Shown here: piece after piece, positions 54,534-63,778 of the stretch
Numbering within the stretch: the stretch's first letter is position 1
Layout: every line of letters begins with the position of its first letter
Assembly: GCF_002291145.1 (NCBI RefSeq)
Contig: NZ_NTGE01000009.1
Span: 1 to 64,000 of the forward strand
DNA length: 64,000 nucleotides
Direction of reading: 5' to 3'
Source: Streptomyces sp. SA15
Lineage (GTDB): Bacteria; Actinomycetota; Actinomycetes; Streptomycetales; Streptomycetaceae
Made by a program: the position numbers and the translations under genes
The notes under the pieces: generated by a model
Told to the model about the DNA's origin: nothing
Database searches by the model: none
What the model saw: the letters and a program-made list of their open reading frames with translations, nothing else

Positions 54534-56129
54534 ATGGACGTGATGCCACTGCTGCTGCTGGTGGCGGGCAGTGCCACGATCGCGGCGGCAGCCCGGCGGA
54601 CGCCTGTGCCGGCGCCGCTGCTGCTGGTCGCCGCGGGACTCGTGATCTCGTACGTCCCCGGGGTCCCGGAGTACACCCTCGACCCGCACGTGGTCCTGCC
54701 GCTGATTCTGCCCCCGCTGCTGTACACGGCGGCCACCGACAGCTCGTACCTCGATCTGCGCGCGCAGCTGCGGCCCGTGGCGCTGCTGTCGGTGGGGTAC
54801 GTGCTCTTCGCGACCTTCGCCGTGGGCTGGGCCGCCTACCTGATCGTGCCGGGCCTGCCGCTGACCGCGGCGCTCGTGCTGGGCGCGGTTGTGGCGCCGC
54901 CGGACGCGGTCGCGGCGACGGCGGTCGCGCGCCGGGTGGGGCTGCCCTCCCGGGTCACCACGATCCTGCAGGGCGAGTCCCTGGTGAACGACGCCACCGC
55001 GATCACCGCCTACCGGGTGGCCCTGGCGGCGGCGGTCGGCGAGGGTGCCACCTGGGCCGGCGGTATCGCCGAGTTCCTGGTCGCGGCGATCGGCGGGATC
55101 GGCTTCGGGCTGGTGCTCATGGCGCCGATCCACTGGCTGCGCACCCACCTGAAGGAGGCGCTGCTGCAGAACACGCTGTCCCTGTTGATCCCGTTCGTCG
55201 CGTACGCGGCCGCCGAGCAGGTGCACGCCTCCGGTGTCCTCGCGGTCGTGACCGTCGCGCTCTACCTCGGGCACCGCGCGTGGCAGGTCGATTTCGCGAC
55301 CCGCCTCCAGGAGGAGGCCGTGTGGAAGATGGTCGCGTTCGTCCTGGAGTCGGCGGTGTTCGCCCTGATCGGGCTGCAACTGCGTGTGATCATCGAGGGC
55401 CTGGGGGAGTACGAGGGCGGTCCCGCCGCCGGGTACGCGGTGGCCGTCTTCCTCGTCGTGGTCGCATCCAGGTTCGTGTGGGTGTATCCGGCGACCTTCC
55501 TGCCCCGCCTGCTGTCGAAGCGGATCCGGGAGCGCGAGGACAACCCGACCTGGAAGGGGCCGTTCGTCATCGCCTGGGCCGGGATGAGAGGCGTGGTCTC
55601 CCTCGCCATCGCCTTCTCGATCCCACTGACCATGCACGGCGGCGAACCCTTCCCCGAGCGCAACCTGATCCTCTTCCTGACCTTCACCACGGTCATCGGG
55701 ACGCTGGTCCTCCAGGGCCTGACCCTGCCCCCGCTGATCCGCCTGCTGAAGCTGCCCGGCCGGGACGCGCAAGCCGAGACGCTCGCGGAGGCGAACGCCC
55801 AGGCGCAGGCCTCCCGGGCCGCCGAGCGGCGCCTGGACGAACTCCTCTCCGACGAGCACAACGCCCTTCCGGGACCGCTGGCCGACCGTCTGCGCGCGGT
55901 CCTGGAACGCCGCCGCAACGCCGTCTGGGAACGCCTCGGCCAGGTCAACCCCCTCACCGGAGAGAGCGTCGACGAGACCTACCGGCGACTGGCCCGGGAG
56001 ATGATCGGTGCCGAGCGCTCGGTGTTCGTGAAGCTGCGCGACGGCCGGTACATCGACGACGAGATGCTGCGGACGTTGCTGCGCAGGCTGGACCTGGAGG
56101 AGGCGGCGGCCTACCGGGAGGCGGCGTAG
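54534..56129 (+). CDS. CPA1-family Na+/H+ antiporter
   Basis: 531 residues. About 12 membrane helices to ~residue 415, then a soluble coiled tail. The ion site is in LGAVVAPPDAVAATAVARR and GESLVNDATAITAYRVAL (Asn-Asp pair); the conserved WAGMRGVVSLAIAFSIP helix is present. Exchanges Na+ (or K+) for H+. GAGG five bases before the ATG. Confidence 0.93.
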   Translation: MDVMPLLLLVAGSATIAAAARRTPVPAPLLLVAAGLVISYVPGVPEYTLDPHVVLPLILPPLLYTAATDSSYLDLRAQLRPVALLSVGYVLFATFAVGWAAYLIVPGLPLTAALVLGAVVAPPDAVAATAVARRVGLPSRVTTILQGESLVNDATAITAYRVALAAAVGEGATWAGGIAEFLVAAIGGIGFGLVLMAPIHWLRTHLKEALLQNTLSLLIPFVAYAAAEQVHASGVLAVVTVALYLGHRAWQVDFATRLQEEAVWKMVAFVLESAVFALIGLQLRVIIEGLGEYEGGPAAGYAVAVFLVVVASRFVWVYPATFLPRLLSKRIREREDNPTWKGPFVIAWAGMRGVVSLAIAFSIPLTMHGGEPFPERNLILFLTFTTVIGTLVLQGLTLPPLIRLLKLPGRDAQAETLAEANAQAQASRAAERRLDELLSDEHNALPGPLADRLRAVLERRRNAVWERLGQVNPLTGESVDETYRRLAREMIGAERSVFVKLRDGRYIDDEMLRTLLRRLDLEEAAAYREAA

Positions 56130-56180
56130 GGCGCGCCTCGTGCGGCTCAGGGGAAGTCTTCGTGCGTCTCGGGGGAAGTC

Positions 56181-57074
56181 TCAGGGGAACGGGCGGCCGG
56201 TCACGACGGCCGCGATCGTCGTCCCGCGCGCGAAGGCGCCCTCTTCCGCCAGGGCTGCCAGCGCGTACAGCGACTTGGCGACATAGAGACGCTCGACGGG
56301 CAGGCCGTGGCGGTCCTCGAAGTCCTCGGCGAAGGCGTCCAACGCGGGGGTGGTGCGGGCGTAGCCGCCGAAGTGGAAACGGTCGTCGAGGTGCCAGGTG
56401 CCTCGGGGGCCGCCGAAGGCCTCTTGCTGCAGGGCCCGTATGTCCGCGGTGAGGAAACCGCCCTTGAGGACGGGGACGCCCAGCGCACGCTGGTCGGGGG
56501 CCAGCCCGGCGGCCAGGCCCGCCAGGGTGCCGCCGGTGCCGCAGGCGAGCGCGACGACGTCGGCCCGCCCGCGCAGTTCCTCGCCGAGCGTGCGGCATCC
56601 CCGGACGGCCTCGGCGTTGCTGCCGCCCTCCGGGACGACGTACGCGCCCTCGGCGTCCGCCGCACGCAGGACGGCCGCCAGAGTCTCCGGCTCGGTCTTG
56701 CGGCGGTATGTCGACCTGTCGACGAAGTGCAGCCGCATGCCGTCGGCCGCACACCGGGCCAGCGACGGGTTCAGCGGGCGGTCGGCCAGCTCCTGGCCGC
56801 GGACCACACCGACGGTGGGCAGACCGAGCAGGCGCCCCGCGGCGGCCGTGGCACGCAGGTGGTTGGAGTACGAGCCGCCGAAGGTGACGACGGCACGGCC
56901 GGCCGCGGCGGTGAGGTTCGGCGCGAGTTTGCGGTACTTGTTGCCGATCAGCTCCGGGTGGATGAGGTCGTCACGTTTGAGCAGGAGGCGGACGCGGCGG
57001 TGAGTGAACCGGGGGTCCTCGATCTCCTGCAGCGGTGACGGAAGCCGGGGCTGGAGGGAGTCGAGGCTGGTCAC
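56181..57074 (-). CDS. PLP-dependent D-cysteine desulfhydrase/ACC deaminase-like enzyme
   Basis: 297 residues of fold type II. The PLP lysine is in LIGNKYRKL, followed by TFGGSYSNHLRATAAAG; the phosphate-binding loop is ACGTGGTLAGLAAG. The family includes D-cysteine desulfhydrase and 1-aminocyclopropane-1-carboxylate deaminase; the motif alone does not decide between them. GTG start at 57074. Confidence 0.88.
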   Translation of the reverse strand: MTSLDSLQPRLPSPLQEIEDPRFTHRRVRLLLKRDDLIHPELIGNKYRKLAPNLTAAAGRAVVTFGGSYSNHLRATAAAGRLLGLPTVGVVRGQELADRPLNPSLARCAADGMRLHFVDRSTYRRKTEPETLAAVLRAADAEGAYVVPEGGSNAEAVRGCRTLGEELRGRADVVALACGTGGTLAGLAAGLAPDQRALGVPVLKGGFLTADIRALQQEAFGGPRGTWHLDDRFHFGGYARTTPALDAFAEDFEDRHGLPVERLYVAKSLYALAALAEEGAFARGTTIAAVVTGRPFP

Positions 57075-57110
57075 GGCTCCATTGTCACCGCTGGTCGGTC
57101 GCGTGTGCCA

Positions 57111-57701
57111 TTACTTCAGGCGCTCCCGGATCCGCTCCCGCATCGACGCCATCGTGAAGCCCCGCGGGTCCACCTTCCCCGGCTGCCACTCCAGGTGGCC
57201 GATGACCGACCGCTCCGTCCACCCGTGGTGGCGGCAGATCGCGGCGGCCGCCTTCTCGATCGCCTCCAGCTGGACCGCGGGCCAGGGGTCCTTGCCGTCG
57301 CCGAGGTTCTCGCACTCGAAGCCGTAGAAGTGCCGGTTGCCGTCGGTGTTGGTCTCGTTGTCGTGCGGTAGCGCCTTCTCGGAGATCACCGCGCGCAGCA
57401 CATCGTCGTCGCCGAGGCCGGCGTGGTTGGCGCGGCCGTAGCCGACGAGATGGACCCGGCCGTCCTTGGTGATGACGCCGTGGCACAGCGGCCCCGGCAG
57501 GTCCGCGTAGCCGTCCCGGCAGAGTGTCACCGTCCGCTCGCTGCCCTTGGTCACCGTGTGGTGGATCATCACGCCGTGGACAGGCCCCCAAGGGCCCTTG
57601 TGGTTGCGGTTGTGGTGCTCCCAGTCGCCGACCTCGACGACGGTGAGTCCCTCCGCCTTCAGCCCGGCCAGGAACTTGCCCGCGGACATGGGTGAGGCCA
57701 T
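57111..57701 (-). CDS. N-acetylmuramoyl-L-alanine amidase (amidase_2)
   Basis: 196 residues. Zinc ligands: VMIHHTVTKG near the N-terminus, FYGFECENLGDG in the centre (catalytic Glu/Tyr region) and the final GHLEWQPGKVDP (His and acid). No signal peptide is visible, so it is either cytoplasmic, or exported by another route; phage-type endolysins look similar. AAGGAGG six bases before ATG 57701. Confidence 0.88.
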   Translation of the reverse strand: MASPMSAGKFLAGLKAEGLTVVEVGDWEHHNRNHKGPWGPVHGVMIHHTVTKGSERTVTLCRDGYADLPGPLCHGVITKDGRVHLVGYGRANHAGLGDDDVLRAVISEKALPHDNETNTDGNRHFYGFECENLGDGKDPWPAVQLEAIEKAAAAICRHHGWTERSVIGHLEWQPGKVDPRGFTMASMRERIRERLK

Positions 57702-57992
57702 GATCGCCTCCTTCGTACTGCGCGTCGGCCGCCGTACGCGGCCGTCTGGTACCGCTGCTTGTACCGGAACCGGAGGATCCGGACTAATCGTTCGCACGGC
57801 GTGCGAGCCGATCCGGACAACTTCCGTCCGCTCCGTCCGCTGGACAGGATCCCCATATGTGCCCAGTCAGCGGTGATCCATTCCCGCTCTTTCGTGTAAT
57901 AGCACCGGCGCGCTCCGTGCTGGAGGCTTGTCCGTGCAGATCGATGCCCGGCGCAGATCGGTGCCGGTGCATGACCGGGAGGGCAATTCCTT

Positions 57993-59399
57993 ATGTCGGT
58001 AGGCGAAGAGGTCCGCACCGAGCAGGACCGGCCGCAGCAGAGCCTCGGCACAGCGGCCGCGCGGAACCTGGCCACCACCACCAAGTCCGTACCTCAGATG
58101 CAGGAGATCAGCTCCCGCTGGCTGCTGCGCATGCTTCCCTGGGTGAACGTGCAGGGCGGCACCTACCGGGTGAACCGGCGGTTGACCTACGCCGTCGGGG
58201 ACGGCCGGGTCACATTCGTGAAGACCGGCGACCGCGTCGAGGTGATCCCCGCCGAACTGCGCGAACTGCCCGCGCTGCGGTCGTACGAGGACGAGGACGT
58301 GCTCACCGAGCTCGCCCGCCGCTGCGAGCAACGGGAGTTCGCCGCGGGGGAGGTGATCGCCTCCTTCGGCAGTGCGACCGACGAGGTGTACCTGCTGGCA
58401 CACGGCAGGGTGGAGAAGCTCGGCACGGGCCCGTACGGGGAGGATGAATCCCTCGGAGTCCTCGCCGACGGGGCGTACCTCGGCGACCAGGCGCTGCTCG
58501 ACTCCGACGCCATCTGGGAGTACACGGCCCGCGCGGTCACCGCCTGCACGGTCCTCGTGCTGCCCCGCCAGGACGTCGAGCAGGTCGCGGAGCGTTCCGA
58601 CTCCTTGAGCGAGCACCTCCAGGAACTGCGCTCGATCCCCTCGCAGCGCACCAACAAGTACGGCGAGAAGGAGATCGACCTCGCGGCGGGCCACGACGGC
58701 GAGCCGGACATCCCGCACACCTTCGTCGACTACGAGGCCAGGCCCCGCGAGTACGAGCTGAGCATCGCCCAGACCGTGCTGCGCATCCACTCGCGCGTGG
58801 CCGACCTCTACAACCAGCCCATGAACCAGACCGAGCAGCAGATCCGGCTGACGGTCGAGGCGTTGAAGGAACGCCAGGAGCACGAGCTCGTCAACAACCG
58901 GGAGTTCGGGCTGCTGCACAACTGCGAGTACGACCAGCGGCTGCAGCCGCACGACGGCGTGCCCAGCCCCGACGACCTGGACGAGCTGCTCAGCAGGCGG
59001 CGCGGCACCAAGCTGCTGCTCGCCCACCCGCGCGCGATCTCCGCGATCGGCCGCGAGCTCAACAAGCGCGGACTCGTCCCCGAGACCATCGACGTGGCCG
59101 GCAACCGGATCCCCACGTGGCGCGGGGTACCGATCTACCCCTGCAACAAGATCCCGGTCACCGAGGCCCGTACGTCCTCGATCATCGCCATGCGTACCGG
59201 CGAGGCCGAGCAGGGCGTCATCGGCCTCCAGCAGGCCGGCATCCCGGACGAGATCGAGCCGAGCCTGTCCGTGCGCTTCATGGGCATCAATGAGCAGGCG
59301 ATCATCAAGTACCTGGTGACGGCCTACTACTCGGCCGCGGTTCTCGTGCCGGACGCGCTCGGTGTCCTGGAGAACGTCGAGATCGGCCGCTGGAGGTGA
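57993..59399 (+). CDS. eshB: Family 2B encapsulin shell protein (EshB-like, cNMP-binding domain)
   Basis: 468 residues. An HK97-type shell fold (N-terminal arm ~1-95, remainder ~215-468) is interrupted by a cyclic-nucleotide-binding-like domain (~98-208). The phosphate-binding cassette is [18 protein letters not shown], with Asp instead of the usual Glu but the Arg kept. This arrangement and the homology to EshA/EshB define family 2B encapsulins, which form icosahedral protein compartments. GGGAGGG nine bases before ATG. The next gene is a polyprenyl diphosphate synthase, a known cargo class. No phage genes surround it. Confidence 0.9.
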   Translation: MSVGEEVRTEQDRPQQSLGTAAARNLATTTKSVPQMQEISSRWLLRMLPWVNVQGGTYRVNRRLTYAVGDGRVTFVKTGDRVEVIPAELRELPALRSYEDEDVLTELARRCEQREFAAGEVIASFGSATDEVYLLAHGRVEKLGTGPYGEDESLGVLADGAYLGDQALLDSDAIWEYTARAVTACTVLVLPRQDVEQVAERSDSLSEHLQELRSIPSQRTNKYGEKEIDLAAGHDGEPDIPHTFVDYEARPREYELSIAQTVLRIHSRVADLYNQPMNQTEQQIRLTVEALKERQEHELVNNREFGLLHNCEYDQRLQPHDGVPSPDDLDELLSRRRGTKLLLAHPRAISAIGRELNKRGLVPETIDVAGNRIPTWRGVPIYPCNKIPVTEARTSSIIAMRTGEAEQGVIGLQQAGIPDEIEPSLSVRFMGINEQAIIKYLVTAYYSAAVLVPDALGVLENVEIGRWR

Positions 59400-59511
59400 C
59401 GTCTCCGCACCTGGAAGCCGTGTCCCCGCCTTCCGGGGCGGGTACACCCGGGTCGTATGTGCCCAGCCACAGCGCAAGCGCCACCGTCCGCGGACTCCGC
59501 GAGGGGAACCC

Positions 59512-60597
59512 ATGGCCGAGTTCATGACGGAGACGAAACAGGGCTCCACAGGGGAGCGGCCGCTCGACGGGCACGAGGCGGCGGTGATCCTGGAGGGGGC
59601 TCGGGCGTCGATCGACCCCGAGCTGCGGTCCGCCCTGGAGTCGCTGCCCGGCTCCATGCGCCGTATCGCGCTCTACCACTTCGGCTGGGAGCACGCGGAC
59701 GGCACACCCGCGACCGGCAACGCGGGCAAGGCGATCCGCCCCGCACTCGTCCTCACCTCGGCCGCCGCGCTCGGCGGACAGCGGGCGCGGGCGGCGGCCG
59801 TACGGGCGGCCGCGGCGGTGGAACTGGTCCACAACTTCACGCTGTTGCACGACGACGTGATGGACCGCGACACCACCCGGCGCCACCGGCCCACCGCATG
59901 GACCGTGTTCGGCGACGCCGACGCGATCCTCGCCGGGGACGCCCTCCAGGCGCTGGCCCTGCGGCTGCTCGCCGAGGACCCGCACCCGGCGTCCTCGCGG
60001 GCCGCCGCCCGGCTCGCGGCCTGCGTCGTGGAGCTGTGCGCCGGCCAGCACGCGGACACGGCCATGGAGCTGTGCCGCCCGGACGAGGTCACCCTCGACG
60101 AGGCCCTGGCCATGGCCGAGGCCAAGACGGGCGCGCTGCTCGGGTGCGCCTGCGCCCTCGGCGCGCTGTACGCGGGAGCGCCGGAGGAGGACGTCGAGGC
60201 CCTGGACGCGTTCGGCCGTGAGGCCGGGCTCGCTTTCCAGCTCATCGACGACGTGATCGGCATATGGGGCGACCCGCGCAGCACCGGCAAGCCGGCCGGC
60301 GCGGACCTCGCCGCCCGCAAGAAGTCGCTGCCGGTGGTTGCCGCGCTCGCCTCCGGCACACCGGCCGCCTCCGAACTGGCAGAGCTGTACGAGGTTCCGT
60401 ACGAGAAGGAGGGTGCGGAGGACCTCGCGCACACGGCGCTGGCTGTGGAGCAGGCGGGCGGACGCGACTGGGCGCAGGTCCAGGCGGCCGACCGGATGGC
60501 CCGCGCCATGCAGGAACTGTCCCGCGCGGTGTCCGACCCGGAAGCGGCGGGCGGATTGCTCGCGCTGGCCGAGTTCGTGACGCGGCGCAGCAGTTGA
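59512..60597 (+). CDS. Polyprenyl diphosphate synthase, candidate encapsulin cargo
   Basis: 361 residues of the trans-isoprenyl diphosphate synthase family. First Asp motif LLHDDVMDRDTTRRH, second LIDDVIGIWGD. A Phe at the fifth position before the first motif (VHNFTLLHDD) suggests a short C15-C20 product. GKAIRPALVL binds IPP. The ~30-residue N-terminal extension (TETKQGSTGERPLDG) is probably disordered and could be the loading peptide. Starts 112 bp after the shell gene, same strand, with GAGGGG before ATG 59512. Confidence 0.92.
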   Translation: MAEFMTETKQGSTGERPLDGHEAAVILEGARASIDPELRSALESLPGSMRRIALYHFGWEHADGTPATGNAGKAIRPALVLTSAAALGGQRARAAAVRAAAAVELVHNFTLLHDDVMDRDTTRRHRPTAWTVFGDADAILAGDALQALALRLLAEDPHPASSRAAARLAACVVELCAGQHADTAMELCRPDEVTLDEALAMAEAKTGALLGCACALGALYAGAPEEDVEALDAFGREAGLAFQLIDDVIGIWGDPRSTGKPAGADLAARKKSLPVVAALASGTPAASELAELYEVPYEKEGAEDLAHTALAVEQAGGRDWAQVQAADRMARAMQELSRAVSDPEAAGGLLALAEFVTRRSS

Positions 60598-60687
60598 CGG
60601 GCGTACGGCAGTCGAAGGTCACCGAGGCCCCGGAGCCACGGCGGGCGTGCGGCTCCTGACCCCGCACGCCCACCGCGGACTCCGGTC

Positions 60688-60726
60688 GGCGGGCCCCGCA
60701 CATCCCCACGGTGTGCGGGGCCCGCC
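60688..60726 (+). terminator. Terminator of the encapsulin operon
   Basis: GGCGGGCCCCGCACA and TGTGCGGGGCCCGCC: 15-bp perfect stem, 9-base loop, 91 bp after the synthase stop. Confidence 0.9.
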
Positions 60727-60796
60727 TGTTTCCACGCGATCCTCTGTAGGCTCAACCCCCGTACAGCCAAGGACGGTTGAGGCGAAGGGGCGGGAC

Positions 60797-61399
60797 ATGG
60801 GCGTGGCGATCCGGACGGCCGAGGAGGGGGACCGGGAGCTGGTCGTCCGGCTTCTGGACGAGGCTTTCCAGGACGATCCGGTCAGCGGCTGGGTGTTCCC
60901 CGGCGACGAGTACCGCCGTACGACCCACCACAGGCTGATGGCCGCGTTCACCGACATCGTGCTCGCCCATGGGCGGATCGACGTCACCGAGGACGGCACG
61001 GCGTGCGCGCTGTGGCTGTCCGTGCCCGCGGACGACCACGGAGGCGACGCCGACGACGAGGGCCCGGCCCAGGTGCGCGCGGCCGTCGACCCGGACAACG
61101 AACGCGTCGAACTGATCGGCCGGCTGACCGCCGGCATCCATCCCTCGGGCCGCGCCCACGCCTACCTGTGGATGATCGGGGTGGCCTCGGAGCGCCAGGG
61201 CCAGGGCCTCGGCACCGCGCTCATCACCTCGGTCCTCGACCGCTGCGACCGCGACGGGGTGCCGGCCTACCTGGAGGCGAGCAACGCCCGCAGCCGGAAG
61301 CTCTACGAGCGCCTCGGCTTCGAACTCGCCGGTCACCCCCTCGACCTGCCGGACGGCGGCCCGCGGATGTGGCCGATGTGGCGCGAACCCCGCGGCTGA
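60797..61399 (+). CDS. GNAT-family N-acetyltransferase
   Basis: 200 residues. Acetyl-CoA motif A: MIGVASERQGQGLGTALI (Gln-Gly-Gln-Gly-Leu-Gly), motif B LEASNARSRKLYERLGFEL. Substrate unknown. Convergent with the TetR gene 52 bp away. ATG 60797 directly precedes the domain. Confidence 0.9.
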   Translation: MGVAIRTAEEGDRELVVRLLDEAFQDDPVSGWVFPGDEYRRTTHHRLMAAFTDIVLAHGRIDVTEDGTACALWLSVPADDHGGDADDEGPAQVRAAVDPDNERVELIGRLTAGIHPSGRAHAYLWMIGVASERQGQGLGTALITSVLDRCDRDGVPAYLEASNARSRKLYERLGFELAGHPLDLPDGGPRMWPMWREPRG

Positions 61400-61451
61400 G
61401 ACCCAGGCGCACGGCGTGTCTGCGACCTGATCCGGATCCACCGGACAATCC

Positions 61452-62042
61452 CTACGCCTCCGGCACCACCGCCTCCACGATCCGCTCCACCAACCCCTCC
61501 GGCACGCTCACCCCGGGCAGTACGCCCTCCAGGACGTCCGGCAGCGTCAGGTGCTCCAGGAGCAGCCCCAGCATCGCGAGATAGAGCACGGCGACGGTCT
61601 CGTCGCCGCCGGGCAGGCCGGCCGTCCGGTGGAACTCCATGCCCTCCTCCAGATCGGCACGTACCGACTTGGTGAAGGAGGCACGCAGTTCGGGCCGCCG
61701 GTTGGCCTCCAGGCGCATCTCCAGCAGGGCCAGATAGCCCGTGCGGTCGCGGGTCGCGCGGGTCATCAAGTCGTGCATGAAGGCGGCGACCAGGGAGCGG
61801 TCCTTCGGCCGCGTCATGAGATCGGCGATCACCTCGGGGTCGGGCGCGAGCCGCTCGTGCAGCCGGGCGTCGATCTGCCGCAGCAGGTCGTCCCGGCCGG
61901 TGAAGTAGTTGGAGGCGGTGCCCACGGGCACGCCGGCCTCGGCGTCCACCGCGCGGAACGTCAGCCCACGCGCTCCCTCGCGGGCGAGCACCTCGACGCC
62001 GGCGTCGACGAGTGCGGCCCGGCGCTCAGGGTTGCTGACCAT
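61452..62042 (-). CDS. TetR-family regulator
   Basis: 196 residues. HTH in FRAVDAEAGVPVGTASNYFTGRDDLL; ligand domain after ~60. AGAGGA seven bases before ATG 62042. Divergent from the RibD-like reductase gene, with a candidate operator between, so probably its repressor. Confidence 0.9.
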   Translation of the reverse strand: MVSNPERRAALVDAGVEVLAREGARGLTFRAVDAEAGVPVGTASNYFTGRDDLLRQIDARLHERLAPDPEVIADLMTRPKDRSLVAAFMHDLMTRATRDRTGYLALLEMRLEANRRPELRASFTKSVRADLEEGMEFHRTAGLPGGDETVAVLYLAMLGLLLEHLTLPDVLEGVLPGVSVPEGLVERIVEAVVPEA

Positions 62043-62108
62043 GCGGAGTCCTCTCTCCCACTTTCCCCCGTCCCCGGATATTCCCTTGCGACCACTACAG
62101 GCGAAGTA

Positions 62109-62129
62109 CTACAACTGAAGTCGTTGCAG
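62109..62129. promoter_or_regulatory. Imperfect palindrome between tetR and ribD-like gene
   Basis: CTACAAC...GTTGCAG arms over 21 bp with one mismatch in the outer seven pairs, in the 112-bp divergent gap. Suits a TetR dimer. Confidence 0.4.
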
Positions 62130-62154
62130 CGACAGCCTACGAAAAGAGACCGGC

Positions 62155-62739
62155 TTGCGAAAGCTCACCTACTTCATCGCCTGCTCGATCGACGGGTTCA
62201 TCGGGGATCCGGACGGCGACGCGTCGGCCATGCTCCGGTTCGTCGACGAGGAGTACTTCGCGTTCGTCAGGGAGGAGTACCCGGAGACCATGCCGACCCA
62301 TGTCCGCCGGGCCGTCGGGTTCGACGACCCGCCGAACAAGCAGTTCGACACGATCATCCAGGGCAGGGCCAGCTACGACGTGGCCCTGAAGGAGGGCGTC
62401 ACCAGCCCTTACGCCCACCTGCGCGAATACGTCGCGTCCCGCACCCTGCGGGAGTCACCGGACCCGAACGTCGAGATCGTCGCCGACAACCTGGTCGGCA
62501 AGGTCCGCGAACTGAAGGCCGAGGACAGCGAGTTCGGCATCTACCTGTGCGGCGGGTCCGTGCTCGCGGGCGAGCTGATCGACGAGATCGACGAGCTCGT
62601 CATCAAGACCTATCCGATCGTGTACGGCACCGGCATGCCGATGTTCGGCTCCGGCTTCGCGGTCACGGAGTTCACCCTGGAGTCGGTGCGCAGCTTCGGC
62701 AACGGCGCCGTGGTTCGTACGTACAACAGGAAGCGCTGA
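62155..62739 (+). CDS. Dihydrofolate reductase/RibD C-terminal domain protein
   Basis: 194 residues from a TTG (MRKLTYFIACSIDGFIGDP). The NADPH site is in FGIYLCGGSVLAGELIDE and the end has VRTYNRKR. Stand-alone members of this family are NADPH-dependent reductases of unknown substrate. No good ribosome site precedes the TTG. Confidence 0.85.
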   Translation: MRKLTYFIACSIDGFIGDPDGDASAMLRFVDEEYFAFVREEYPETMPTHVRRAVGFDDPPNKQFDTIIQGRASYDVALKEGVTSPYAHLREYVASRTLRESPDPNVEIVADNLVGKVRELKAEDSEFGIYLCGGSVLAGELIDEIDELVIKTYPIVYGTGMPMFGSGFAVTEFTLESVRSFGNGAVVRTYNRKR

Positions 62740-62765
62740 GCCGCGCCCAGGCCTACCCTGAAGAC

Positions 62766-63050
62766 ATGGACAGCGACACGCACGTCTGTCCCGTCTGCGG
62801 ACAGCCCGTCGAAACGGTCGTCCGGCGCCACAAGACGCTGGGCGCGTGGGTCCCGGTGTGGGTTCCCGGCCCGTGCCGCAACCCGGAGTGCGAGGCCTAC
62901 GCCGAGGAAGGCGCGGAAGGCGCCGCAACCGACGCAGCCGACCACAAGCCCGGCGCACCCGCCGCGAAGAGCACCGGCGCACCCGCCGCGAAGAGCACCG
63001 GCACAACCGCCGCGAGGAGCACCGGCACCACCGCCGCGAAGAAACCCTGA
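62766..63050 (+). CDS. Small zinc-ribbon protein with Ala/Lys repeat tail
   Basis: 94 residues. N-terminal ribbon with HVCPVCGQPVETV and GPCRNPECEAY (four Cys). The C-terminus is four 8-residue repeats (APAAKSTG, APAAKSTG, TTAARSTG, TTAAKKP), resembling histone H1-like tails. TACCCT lies six bases before the ATG, so probably leaderless. A nucleic-acid role is inferred from the composition only. Confidence 0.75.
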   Translation: MDSDTHVCPVCGQPVETVVRRHKTLGAWVPVWVPGPCRNPECEAYAEEGAEGAATDAADHKPGAPAAKSTGAPAAKSTGTTAARSTGTTAAKKP

Positions 63051-63170
63051 GTCGCGAAAAAACCTGAGCCGAGTTGTCGAGAACCCCCGACCGGCTCCGA
63101 CGTCCCCTGTGAGAGCCGCCCACCCCGGGCGGTCCGGCCGAAGACGCCGAAGACGCGAAGGAACGGACTC

Positions 63171-63584
63171 ATGAAGTACTTGGTCATGGTGCAGGGCACG
63201 CAGGCGGACTACGAGGCGATGCGCGGCAAGGCATCCCCGGGCTCCCCGGCGTGGAGCGAGCAGGAGCTCCAGGCGATGTACGCCTACATGAGCGCGATCA
63301 ACGACGACCTGTCGGAGACCGGCGAGATGATCGACGGACAGGGCCTGGCCGAACCGGCGCAGACCCGCACCGTCACGCTCGGCGACGACGGCAAGGCGGT
63401 CATCACCGACGGGCCGTACAGCGAGACCAAGGAGCTGATGGCGGGCTACTGGCTGCTGGAGTGCGCGAGCCTGGAGCGGGTCACCGAGATCGCCGACCGC
63501 ATCACCCGCTGCCCCCAGCCGGAAGGCGCCCCCAACTACCCGGTGGTGATCCGGCCCGTCATGGAAGGCGCCGGCGACGTCTGA
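63171..63584 (+). CDS. YCII/DGPF-domain protein
   Basis: 137 residues. The family motif is TDGPYSETKELMAGYW; the N-terminus MKYLVMVQG begins the ferredoxin-like fold. Such genes often lie next to an ECF sigma-41-type factor, which is not seen here within the window. AAGGAA eight bases before the ATG. Function unknown. Confidence 0.9.
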   Translation: MKYLVMVQGTQADYEAMRGKASPGSPAWSEQELQAMYAYMSAINDDLSETGEMIDGQGLAEPAQTRTVTLGDDGKAVITDGPYSETKELMAGYWLLECASLERVTEIADRITRCPQPEGAPNYPVVIRPVMEGAGDV

Positions 63585-63778
63585 GGAGACCGTGAGAGGC
63601 AGGCACGACCGAGAAAATCGGCGGCCGCCCGGACCCTGAGCCTGCCGGAGCAGCGGTACTTGCAGGGGCGGGCGGCGCGATTGAGGGACTAGGCACCGTC
63701 GCTTTCCTGCGACCTGATCCGCTTCCTGCGGCCTGATCCGCCGTACAGGCGCTAGCGTGCACCCATGCGGGAGGGGGC

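Noticed and set aside
57993..59399. Prophage capsid gene
   Set aside because: The HK97 fold carries a cNMP-type insertion, and no portal, terminase, tail or integrase genes are present; a family 2B encapsulin explains it.
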